14,859 bases of DNA from assembly GCA_044866075.1 (NCBI GenBank), contig JBIOTQ010000025.1:1-14859 (forward strand), written 5' to 3'. Below, piece by piece: positions 1 through 8,833 of this stretch (within the stretch, counting starts at the first letter, position 1; every line of letters starts with the position of its first letter). The DNA is from JBASRP01 sp044866075. GTDB lineage: Bacteria; Actinomycetota; AC-67. The notes under the pieces are model-generated. The model searched no databases. It was not told the origin of the DNA and saw only the letters and a list, made by a program, of their open reading frames with translations. Made by a program: the position numbers and the translations under genes.

Positions 1-35
1 CGAAGCGCGGGCCTCGACGGTTCGCACCCTCTTGC

Positions 36-2522
<2,487 letters not shown>

Positions 2523-2530
2523 TAGATCAG

Positions 2531-2584
2531 CCCTTTCGGTACGACGGCCTACGGATTATATCGTCCGCCACTAGCCGTTCTGGA
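2531..2584 (-). promoter_or_regulatory. Probable clpC promoter and ribosome binding site
   Basis: On the minus strand a perfect TATAAT lies at 2555–2560, about 33 bases before the clpC GTG, giving a predicted leader of roughly 25 bases. The hexamer 17 bases upstream (2578–2583, CCAGAA) is a poor match to TTGACA, so the promoter may rely on an activator or another sigma factor. The ribosome binding site GAAAGGG is at 2531–2537. I saw no CIRCE, HAIR or CtsR-type operator by eye. Confidence 0.55.
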
Positions 2585-2636
2585 CCGTTTCCTATTTGCG
2601 ATTCTGTAAACGACTCCTGCCCTGCTGCTCTTCCTT

Positions 2637-2647
2637 TACATGATGTA
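2637..2647. promoter_or_regulatory. Short palindrome in the lysS–clpC gap (possible operator)
   Basis: TACATGATGTA is a 5+1+5 palindrome in an AT-richer part of the gap, about 80 bases upstream of the clpC TATAAT. It could be a regulator site, but one 11-base palindrome is weak evidence and it matches no clpC operator I know. Confidence 0.2.
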
Positions 2648-2692
2648 CGACTCGGGAGGGCCAGCGGACGTTCCTGAGAGCCACTGAAGTCG

Positions 2693-2718
2693 GAAGAAGA
2701 CCGCCGACCGGCGGCCTC
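2693..2718 (-). terminator. Likely intrinsic terminator downstream of lysS
   Basis: Reading the minus strand after the lysS stop, CCGCC-GGTC-GGCGG forms a stem at 2701–2714. It can be extended to about nine pairs with two G·U pairs (2697–2718). It is followed by the pyrimidine-rich TTCTTCC rather than a pure U run. It lies about 60 bases past lysS and would separate it from the clpC promoter. Confidence 0.5.
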
Positions 2719-2779
2719 AAGTCCTATAACGAAACCACTGTACCGGTCATTCCCGCCAGAGCTTGCTCTCAGATTCAGC

Positions 2780-4258
2780 TCAGGCCTCGGGCCGGAGCAG
2801 CGGGAAGAGGATCACTTCGCGGATGCTGGGGGCGTCTGCCAGGATCATGGTGAACCTGTCGACCCCGAATCCGAGCCCGCCGGTCGGCGGCATCCCGTAT
2901 TCCAGGGCCCGCAGGAAATCCTCGTCGAGGACCATCGCTTCCTCGTCTCCTGCGGCGCGTTGCCTCGCTTGGGACTCGAATCGCTCGCGTTGGTCGATCG
3001 GGTCGGTCAGCTCGCTGTACGCCGGACCGATCTCCATGCCGGCCATGACGAGATCGAAGTGCTCAGTGAAACGCGGATCTTCGCGGTGCGGGCGCGCGAG
3101 CGGCGACGTCTCGCGCGGAAAATCCATCACGAAGGTCGGCTCGAAGAGGTTCGGTTCCACGTGCTTCTCGTAGATCTCGTGGATGATCTTCCCGGTCCCC
3201 CACTTCGGGTCGCACGGGACCTCGTGAGCTTCGGCGATCTTCCGTGCTTGATCGGGGGTCATGTCGAGGTCGAGCGTCTCGCCGATCGCCTCCGACGCGA
3301 GCTCGATCATCCGCCGTCGAGCGAACGGCCCGCCGAGCGGCATCGGTTTCCCTTGGTAGGTGTGATCGGTCGTGCCGAGGACCTCGCGCGCGGCGTGGGA
3401 GATGAACGCCTCCATCAGATCCATCATGTCGTGGTAGTCGGCGAAGGCCTGGTACGCCTCGAGCATCGTGAACTCGGGGTTGTACTTCACGCTCACGCCT
3501 TCGTTGCGGAAGTTGCGGTTGATCTCGAAGACGCGCTCGAGGCCTCCGATGATGAGACGTTTCAGGTAGAGCTCCGGCGCGATGCGCATGTAGAGCTCGA
3601 GGTCGAGCGCGTTCATGTGCGTGGCGAACGGCTTCGCAAGCGCGCCGCCCGGCGTCGGCTGGAGCATTGGCGTCTCGACCTCGGTGAACCCTCGCCCGAT
3701 CATGAACTCGCGTATCGCGCTCACCGCGTTGGCGCGCTTGCGGACGATCTCTCGCGCCTCGGGGTTCGTCATCAGATCCAAGTAACGCTGGCGGTAGCGC
3801 AGCTCCACATCTTTCAAGCCGTGCCACTTCTCTGGCAGCGGCCGGATGGCCTTGCTGAGGAGCACGATCTCACCGGGCCGGACGGAGACCTCGCCGCGCT
3901 TCGTCTTGACGATCTCGCCGCGGGCGCCGACCCAATCGCCGAGATCGAGCTCGTCGAAGATCGTCCGCGACCGTTCGTCGAGCCCGTCCTTCTCGACGAA
4001 GAGCTGGATGCGCCCGGTCGCGTCTTGCAGCTTTGCGAACGCAAGCTTCCCCTGGCGCCGGCTGAGCATGAGTCGTCCGGCGACGGACGCTTGCTCGCCG
4101 CTCTCCGCGCCGGGTTCGAGGCCCGCGTGCTTCCCGTGGATCTCCGCCGCGGTGTGGGTGCGGTCGAACCGAACGGGATAGGGATCGACGCCGGCGGCGC
4201 GCAGCGCTTCGATCTTCGCGAGCCGCTGTTGTTCGAGCTCTTCGAGCCGGTCCGCCAT
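2780..4258 (-). CDS. lysS: Lysyl-tRNA synthetase, class II
   Basis: Charges tRNA-Lys with lysine in the cytoplasm. At 492 residues it is normal for bacterial class II LysRS. The N-terminal helix leads into the anticodon-binding OB fold (about 57–135; SVAGRLMLSRRQGKLAF begins it). The catalytic domain follows: the motif 1 region ends in GFTEVETPMLQPTPGGA (190–206), motif 2 is FEINRNFRNEG (244–254) followed by PEFTMLEAY, and motif 3 is GLGFGVDRFTMIL (461–473). The start is the first ATG (4256–4258) after an in-frame stop. No Shine-Dalgarno is visible, so it may be leaderless or coupled to upstream translation. It lies 53 bases downstream of the broken crp/fnr gene. Placement next to coaX and clpC matches the actinobacterial pattern. 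Confidence 0.97.
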   Translation of the reverse strand: MADRLEELEQQRLAKIEALRAAGVDPYPVRFDRTHTAAEIHGKHAGLEPGAESGEQASVAGRLMLSRRQGKLAFAKLQDATGRIQLFVEKDGLDERSRTIFDELDLGDWVGARGEIVKTKRGEVSVRPGEIVLLSKAIRPLPEKWHGLKDVELRYRQRYLDLMTNPEAREIVRKRANAVSAIREFMIGRGFTEVETPMLQPTPGGALAKPFATHMNALDLELYMRIAPELYLKRLIIGGLERVFEINRNFRNEGVSVKYNPEFTMLEAYQAFADYHDMMDLMEAFISHAAREVLGTTDHTYQGKPMPLGGPFARRRMIELASEAIGETLDLDMTPDQARKIAEAHEVPCDPKWGTGKIIHEIYEKHVEPNLFEPTFVMDFPRETSPLARPHREDPRFTEHFDLVMAGMEIGPAYSELTDPIDQRERFESQARQRAAGDEEAMVLDEDFLRALEYGMPPTGGLGFGVDRFTMILADAPSIREVILFPLLRPEA

Positions 4259-4311
4259 CGCGGGGAGACTACATCACCGCGGGGCCGCCTCCTCCGAGCG
4301 CGCCTTCGCGG

Positions 4312-4846
4312 CTACATCAGGTCCGGGTCGGGCTGGAGTTCCGTCACGTACGTCCGCAACCGCGACGGATCGACGATCCGTATCGCACCCGGATCCTGAC
4401 GGATGATCCCGTCGGCTGCGAGGCGGGCGAGGGCGCGGTTCACCTTCTCGCGGCTCGCGGCAACCATGGCCGCAAGCGCCCGCTGACTGATCCGCACGAC
4501 GATGTGTGTGCCATCTTCGGACGCTTCCCCCCCAGTTGAGATGCGAGATCGGAGAGCTTGTGCGCCACGCGCCCTCGGACGTCCAAGAAGGAAACCTCGG
4601 AGAGCGTTTGCAGGGAGGAGCGGGCCACCCTCCCGATGTTGTCGAACAGGCGGCGCATCAGGATGGGCTCGCTCTCGAGCAACCGGAGAAGCGACTCTCG
4701 ATCAAGGCTTAGCACGACGGTGTCTTCGACAGCTCTGCCCTCCGTCATCCGCGTCGCACCGTCGACGAGGATCGACGGCAGACCGGCGACCCCCAAAGCT
4801 TGCCCTGGGTAGCGGCCGATCCGTTGAGGGCCCTCGTCGTGCTCAT
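4312..4846 (-). pseudogene. Crp/Fnr-family transcriptional regulator, frameshifted and N-terminally truncated
   Basis: The Crp-type content is split between frames. One frame encodes the end of the cyclic-nucleotide-binding domain (VEDTVVLSLDRESLLRLLES, then RRLFDNIGRVARSSLQTLSE and the start of the winged helix, RVAHKLSDLASQLG). The next frame continues as GEASEDGTHIVVRISQRAL, AAMVAASREKVNRALARL and DGIIRQDPG, which is the DNA-binding HTH. The break lies in a seven-G run (4527–4533); one extra G rejoins the frames perfectly. Upstream, an ATG at 4844–4846 with a strong GGGAGGT site opens a third segment (MSTTRALNGSAATQGKL). It would join the domain if one G were added to a five-G run at 4790–4794. 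Even repaired, it would be about 178 residues and lack the front of the sensor domain (family about 220–230). It could be a true pseudogene or partly an assembly error. It has a TAG stop 53 bases before lysS. Confidence 0.75.
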
Positions 4847-4910
4847 GATCCGCACCTCCCCACGACCCTTGTGGCCGTACGCAGAGGATGCGGCGCCGCC
4901 GGTGCGATCG

Positions 4911-4960
4911 GGTGTAACTCCGGTAACACGCGGGGCCTGACCCCGGTAACGCCGTACGGC
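4911..4960. repeat. REP-like palindromic element behind coaX
   Basis: This short non-coding stretch holds two direct copies of CCGGTAAC (4920–4927 and 4943–4950) flanking a hairpin CGGGG-cctga-CCCCG (4931–4945). A perfect 10-base palindrome, GCCGTACGGC (4951–4960), adjoins and touches the coaX stop. The GGGG-CCTGA-CCCC core with GTAAC flanks resembles bacterial REP-type elements mobilised by RAYT transposases. That link is inference, because only one copy is in the window and no transposase is present. The hairpin has no U run, so it is a poor terminator. Confidence 0.4.
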
Positions 4961-5736
4961 TAGTCGTCCGAGGTGTTGCGGTCGTAGATGATGTGGAGGC
5001 CGAGGAGCGTCAGCCAGGGTTCGTGGTGGTCGATCGTGACGGTCTCCGGCATGATCACCGGCGCCAGGCCGCCGGTCGCGACGACCTCGACCTTGCCGCC
5101 GAGCTCCTTCGCCATTCGTTCGACGATCGCGTCCACCTGCCCGGCGAAGCCGTAGATGACGCCGGACTGGATCGCCTCGACGGTCGTCTTCCCGATCACG
5201 CTGCGCGGGAGCGTGTACTCGACGCGCCGCAGCATCGCGCCGGCGCTCACGAGCGCGGTGGTCGAGACCTCGACGCCCGGCGCGATCGAACCGCCGAGGT
5301 ACTCCCCTTTTGGGGAGACGGCGTCGAACGTCGTCGCGGTACCGAAGTCGACGACGATGCACGGGCCGCCATAGGTCTCGAACGCGCCGACGGAGTTGAC
5401 GACGCGGTCGGCGCCGACCTCTTTCGGGTTGTCTGTGAGGATCGGCATCCCCGTCTTCACGCCGGGCTCGACGATGACCGGCGGGAAGCGGAAGTAGCGC
5501 TCGGTCATCTCGCGCATGGCTTGCGTGACGCGCGGCACGACGCTCGCGATGACGACGCCGGTGATCTGGCGCGAGAACGACAGACCCACCTGACCCAGCA
5601 GGCCCTGAATGATCAGCGCGAGCTCGTCGGCCGTGCGGTCTGCGGCGGAGGAGATGCGCCAGTGCTGGTCGAGGCGGTCGCGCTCGAACATGCCGATCGT
5701 CGTCTGGGTGTTGCCGACGTCAACCGCCAGGAGCAT
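4960..5736 (-). CDS. coaX: Type III pantothenate kinase
   Basis: Phosphorylates pantothenate to 4'-phosphopantothenate, the first step of CoA synthesis. CoaX enzymes need a monovalent cation and are not feedback-inhibited by CoA. The 258 residues show the family signatures: DVGNT phosphate-binding loop (6–10), GADRVVN (108–114) with the catalytic Asp109, VVDFGTATTFD (128–138) with the cation-site Asp, GGSIAPG (148–154), and TGG (221–223) near the C-terminus. The start is ATG at 5734–5736 with a GGAGGT site 8 bases upstream. Its first 17 bases overlap the end of nadC, so translation is probably coupled. It is the last gene of the pan/nad operon and follows panC, panD and nadC, consistent with a pantothenate-to-CoA role. 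Confidence 0.96.
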   Translation of the reverse strand: MLLAVDVGNTQTTIGMFERDRLDQHWRISSAADRTADELALIIQGLLGQVGLSFSRQITGVVIASVVPRVTQAMREMTERYFRFPPVIVEPGVKTGMPILTDNPKEVGADRVVNSVGAFETYGGPCIVVDFGTATTFDAVSPKGEYLGGSIAPGVEVSTTALVSAGAMLRRVEYTLPRSVIGKTTVEAIQSGVIYGFAGQVDAIVERMAKELGGKVEVVATGGLAPVIMPETVTIDHHEPWLTLLGLHIIYDRNTSDD

Positions 5737-6562
5737 CGGGATCCACCTCCAGGCTGAAGTCTACGGCGGGCGCCGAGTGGGTCAGCGCCCCGACCGAGAT
5801 GGAATCCACGCCCGTGCGCGCGATCGCGCCGACCGTGTTGATGGTCACGCCGCCCGACGCTTCGGTCTTCGCGCGGCCTTTGGCCAGCCGGACGGCCTCC
5901 GCCATCGTCTCGAGGTCCATGTTGTCGAGAAGCAGCTCGTCGGCCCCGGCGTCGAGCGCCTCCTGAACCTGTTCGAGCGTCTCGCACTCGACCTCGACCC
6001 AAAGACCGGGGTTGGCCTCTCGCGCACGGCGCACGGCGCGGGAGATGCCGCCGGCTACCGCGATGTGGTTGTCCTTGATCAGGTAGGCGTCGTAGAGACC
6101 CAGCCGGTGATTGACGCCGCCGCCCGCGCGCACTGCTGCCTTCTGCAGCAGCCGGCGGCCGGGCACGGTCTTCCGCGTGTCGCGCACCTGGACGCCGCCG
6201 GCCTCCTCCACGAAACGACGGGTCATCGTGGCGACCCCCGAGCCGCGCATGAGGAAGTTCAGCGCCGTCCTCTCTGCCGTCAGTATGGCGCGCAGCTTCC
6301 CCTCGATCGTGGCGACGACGTCACCGTCGCGCACGCGGTCTCCCTCCTTGGCGTTCCACTCGACGACGGCGTCGTGATCGAGCTCGCGGAAGGTGAGCTC
6401 GCACGCGTCGCAGCCGGCCAGGATCGCGTCTTGCTTCGCGATCAGACGCGCACGGCCGCGCGCGCCCGCGGGGACGAGGGCCTCGGTCGTGATGTCGCTT
6501 TCCTCGCCCAGGTCTTCGGCGAGTGCGAGATGCACGGCCTCGTGGACCGGGTCGTCGATCAC
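5720..6562 (-). CDS. nadC: Nicotinate-nucleotide pyrophosphorylase, carboxylating (quinolinate phosphoribosyltransferase)
   Basis: Converts quinolinate and PRPP to nicotinate mononucleotide, CO2 and pyrophosphate in de novo NAD synthesis. The 280 residues are full length. Recognisable parts are EDLGEESDITTEAL (16–29), ERTALNFL (97–104), the PRPP/quinolinate-binding stretch DTRKTVPGRR (128–137) followed by KAAVRAGGGVNHRLGL (141–156), IKDNHI (162–167), VEVECE (189–194), LLDNM (211–215) and the SGGV loop (236–239). The start is GTG at 6560–6562, only 4 bases after the panD stop and without a clear ribosome binding site, so it probably depends on panD translation. It overlaps coaX by 17 bases. 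The partner genes nadA and nadB, which make quinolinate, are not in the window. Confidence 0.96.
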   Translation of the reverse strand: MIDDPVHEAVHLALAEDLGEESDITTEALVPAGARGRARLIAKQDAILAGCDACELTFRELDHDAVVEWNAKEGDRVRDGDVVATIEGKLRAILTAERTALNFLMRGSGVATMTRRFVEEAGGVQVRDTRKTVPGRRLLQKAAVRAGGGVNHRLGLYDAYLIKDNHIAVAGGISRAVRRAREANPGLWVEVECETLEQVQEALDAGADELLLDNMDLETMAEAVRLAKGRAKTEASGGVTINTVGAIARTGVDSISVGALTHSAPAVDFSLEVDPDAPGG

Positions 6563-6566
6563 GAAG

Positions 6567-6962
6567 CTATTCTGCCGGAAGGAAGATCTCGCCCGCGGTG
6601 ATCTCGTCGCTGATCGAGGTCGGACGGTTCCGCTCGTCCACGAGGACGACCGTCGGCCTCAGCTTCCGGGCCTCCGCGCCCTCGATCTGGGCGTAGCTCA
6701 TGATGATGACGCGGTCGCCCTTCGCGACGAGCCGGGCCGCGGCCCCGTTGATCTCGATCGCGCCGGATCCGGCCACGCCCTCGATCGCGTAGGTCTCGAG
6801 GCGTGCGCCGTTGTCGACGTCGACGACGTGGACCTTCTCGTACGGAAGGATGTCGGCCGCCTTCAAGAGATCGGTGTCGATCGTGATCGAGCCGATGTAA
6901 TCGACCTTGGCGTCGGTCACCGTGGCGCGGTGGATCTTCGACTTGAGCATCGTGCGTTGCAT
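6567..6962 (-). CDS. panD: Aspartate 1-decarboxylase proenzyme
   Basis: Makes beta-alanine from L-aspartate for pantothenate. The protein is made as a pi-protein that cleaves itself between Gly24 and Ser25 to form the pyruvoyl cofactor. The sequence has DYIGSITID with the G-S pair exactly at 24–25. It also has the N-terminal Lys9 (MLKSKIHRATVT), Arg54 and Tyr58 (ARLETYAIEG), and the C-terminal GAAARLVAKGDRVIIMSYA barrel segment. At 131 residues it is normal for the family. The start is ATG at 6960–6962, preceded by AGGAAAGGGTGA, a good ribosome binding site. It lies 30 bases after panC and 4 before nadC. Confidence 0.97.
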   Translation of the reverse strand: MQRTMLKSKIHRATVTDAKVDYIGSITIDTDLLKAADILPYEKVHVVDVDNGARLETYAIEGVAGSGAIEINGAAARLVAKGDRVIIMSYAQIEGAEARKLRPTVVLVDERNRPTSISDEITAGEIFLPAE

Positions 6963-6986
6963 CTGTTCACCCTTTCCTGATCGAGG

Positions 6987-7001
6987 CCCCGCTCATCGGG
7001 G
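6987..7001 (-). other. Small GC hairpin over the panC stop codon
   Basis: CCCCG-ctcat-CGGGG forms a five-pair stem in the panC–panD boundary. The panC TGA lies in its loop. There is no U run, so it is unlikely to terminate transcription. It could mark an mRNA processing or stability point, or be chance in GC-rich DNA. Confidence 0.25.
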
Positions 7002-7880
7002 TCCCCGTCCGGGCGCTTGGGAGGGCGCCGGGCTGACGGTCATATTATCAATCAAGCGCGCTTTGCCCACCCACGCGGCCACGGCCAGCAAGACCGGACC
7101 GTCCACCTCTGCCGCATCGTCCAGGGTCTCGGGGTCCACGCACGCCGCGTAATCGAGCCGCGCGAGGCCCTCTGCTTGGATCGTCGCGGCGACGGCGTCG
7201 GCGACCTTCGCGCCGGAGCGCTCGCCGTCCGCGATCAGCCGGGCGCCTTCGTCGAGGCCTCGCTTGAGGGCCGTGGCCGCCGTGCGCTCGTCGCCCTTGA
7301 GGTAGACGTTGCGGCTCGACATGGCGAGCCCGTCGGCTTCGCGGACCGTCGGGCACCCGACGACCTCGACGGGAAAGTCGAACTGCTGCGCGAGCCGCCG
7401 GATCACGACGAGCTGCTGCGCGTCCTTCTCGCCGAAGTAAGCGCGGCACGCGCCGGCGATGTTGAAGAGCTTCGCGACGACGGTGGCCACACCGTCGAAG
7501 TGGCCGGGTCGGGTCTTGCCCTCGAGGATGTCGCCGATCGGCCCGACGGTGATCCTCTGGGTCGTGGGCTCCGGGTACATCTCCTCGACGGGCGGGTGGA
7601 AGACGAGATCGACGCCTTCTTTGGCGCAGACGGCGAGGTCGCGCTCGAGATCGCGCGGGTAGGCCTCGAAGTCCTCACCTGGGAGGAACTGCAAAGGGTT
7701 CACGAAGATGCTGACGAGGACCACCTCGTTGTCGGCGCGCGCTTTGCGCATGAGGCTCGCGTGACCCTCGTGGAGGAATCCCATCGTCGGCACGAAGCCG
7801 ACACGCTGCCCATGCACGCGCGCGCTGTCGAGGACCACGCGGAGCTCCGCGATGCGCTCGATGATGTTGGGTGCGGTCAT
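6993..7880 (-). CDS. panC: Pantothenate synthetase (pantoate–beta-alanine ligase)
   Basis: ATP-dependent condensation of pantoate with beta-alanine through a pantoyl-adenylate. The 295-residue protein has the HIGH-type nucleotide motif PTMGFLHEGH (31–40), VNPLQF (60–65), YPRDLERDL (74–82), the pantoate/ATP loop GKTRPGHFDGV (121–131), FGEKDAQQ (149–156) and the KMSKS-like READGLAMSSRN (180–191). The C-terminal domain ends in a poorly conserved Pro/Gly/Arg tail after ARLIDNM. The start is ATG at 7878–7880. It overlaps the TGA of the DUF2520 gene (ATGA), a classic coupled junction. panD follows 30 bases later. panB and a standard panE are not in the window. Confidence 0.97.
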   Translation of the reverse strand: MTAPNIIERIAELRVVLDSARVHGQRVGFVPTMGFLHEGHASLMRKARADNEVVLVSIFVNPLQFLPGEDFEAYPRDLERDLAVCAKEGVDLVFHPPVEEMYPEPTTQRITVGPIGDILEGKTRPGHFDGVATVVAKLFNIAGACRAYFGEKDAQQLVVIRRLAQQFDFPVEVVGCPTVREADGLAMSSRNVYLKGDERTAATALKRGLDEGARLIADGERSGAKVADAVAATIQAEGLARLDYAACVDPETLDDAAEVDGPVLLAVAAWVGKARLIDNMTVSPAPSQAPGRGPR

Positions 7881-8767
7881 CGCACCATCGCCTCTTCGAG
7901 TGCCTCGGCGACGGCTTTCGCTTTGGCGGCGTCGATGCGGTCGGCTTTGACCGCGCGGTCGAGCGTGCGCCGCGCGTTCGCGACGTAGGCCTCGAGGAGG
8001 TGCGGCGCTTTGCTCGTGAGAGCGGCGATGTGCGCGCGCACCGTCCCCGCGTCGCCGCGCACGATCGGTCCGGTGAGGGCGGCGTCGGCGCCGAGCCGAA
8101 CGACGTTATCGACGGTCTGCCGGATAAGCGGAGCGAGGGCCTGGGGCTTTCCGAGCAGATCGGCCGCGTCGCCGGCCAACGCGACCGTGAAGTTCGACGC
8201 GATCGACAGCGCCGCGTGGTAGAGCGGGCGCTGGTCCTCGGGGACGTCGATGGGGAGTCCGCCGAGCTCGCCGACGAACCACCACGACCACTCGCGCATG
8301 TGCTCGGGCGCGGTGACCGCGAAGTAGACGTCGGTGAGGTCGGTCGCCGACTCGGGGATCGTCTGCGCCGGGTGGATTGCGGCGACGTTGGGCCCACACG
8401 AAGCGAGGACATCCGTGCCGCGAATCCCGCTCGTGTGCAGGACGACGGCACCGTCGCGCATTCCTCTCGCGACGCGCTGCGCGGTTTCGGCGAGGACGTC
8501 GTCGGGGACGGCGAGGACCACGACCGTCGCGTTGAGCGCCGCGTCTTCGGGATCGGCGATCGGAACGGGCCCGAGCGCATCGAGGACCCGCTTCGCCGAG
8601 GATTGCTGCGCGACGCTCACGGCCACGATGCGATGCTTGCGGGCCGCGAGGGCGCGGGCGATCGAGCAGCCGACCCGCCCGGCGCCGACGACGGCGACGT
8701 CGAGTGGCTCTCGCGGCAGTCCAGATGAAGAAGCCCCTCCTTCAGAGGGGCCCGACGGATACTTCAC
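7877..8767 (-). CDS. Rossmann-like/DUF2520 protein, putative NAD(P)-dependent oxidoreductase
   Basis: This 296-residue protein starts with a low-complexity tail (1–22), then a Rossmann fold with the dinucleotide motif VVGAGRVGCSIARAL (26–40). It continues with VVVLAVPDDVL (82–92), VLHTSGIRG (109–117), IHPAQTIPE (131–139) and an all-helical DUF2520 half containing LYHAALSIASNF (182–193) and LTGPIVRGD (231–239). The fold order, Rossmann then helical, is like 6-phosphogluconate dehydrogenase and ketopantoate reductases. Orthologues sit beside panC in actinobacteria. Its substrate is not established by sequence; pantoate formation is a reasonable guess because no panE is near. The start is GTG at 8765–8767 with GGAGG 4–5 bases before it. 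A strong hairpin lies within codons 6–12. It is the first gene of the pan operon and its stop overlaps the panC start. Confidence 0.88.
   Translation of the reverse strand: MKYPSGPSEGGASSSGLPREPLDVAVVGAGRVGCSIARALAARKHRIVAVSVAQQSSAKRVLDALGPVPIADPEDAALNATVVVLAVPDDVLAETAQRVARGMRDGAVVLHTSGIRGTDVLASCGPNVAAIHPAQTIPESATDLTDVYFAVTAPEHMREWSWWFVGELGGLPIDVPEDQRPLYHAALSIASNFTVALAGDAADLLGKPQALAPLIRQTVDNVVRLGADAALTGPIVRGDAGTVRAHIAALTSKAPHLLEAYVANARRTLDRAVKADRIDAAKAKAVAEALEEAMVR
8726..8751 (-). terminator. Terminator-like hairpin inside the 5' end of the DUF2520 gene
   Basis: On the minus strand GCCCCTC-tgaag-GAGGGGC (8733–8751) is a perfect seven-pair stem with a five-base loop, followed by TTCTTCA. It lies 16–34 bases into the reading frame starting at 8767. 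It looks like an intrinsic terminator or attenuator, although its U run is interrupted by C. Either it regulates entry into the pan operon, or the annotated start is too far upstream. Confidence 0.45.
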
Positions 8768-8824
8768 GTGCCCTCCGTTCCGGTCCCGAGACGGGTACCG
8801 TTCGTACGGCTCGTTCCGATAACG

Positions 8825-8833
8825 AGTGTATCA
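8825..8833 (-). promoter_or_regulatory. Possible extended -10 promoter for the pan operon
   Basis: On the minus strand TGATACACT (TGn followed by TACACT at 8825–8830) fits an extended -10 element about 57 bases before the DUF2520 GTG. It overlaps the stop codon of the preceding gene. A good -35 is not visible at 16–18 bases; TTGCAA at 8843–8848 is too close. Confidence 0.3.

Noticed and set aside
1..35. Terminator after clpC
   Set aside because: Only 35 bases are available and no stem with a following U run is visible on the minus strand.
2960..4399. 479-codon open frame on the plus strand opposite lysS
   Set aside because: Same antisense artefact; composition is low in variety and no family is recognisable.
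4745..5362. 205-codon minus frame running through coaX into the regulator region
   Set aside because: Most of it is an out-of-frame shadow of coaX. Only its last part, from ATG 4846, is considered, as the possible start of the broken regulator.
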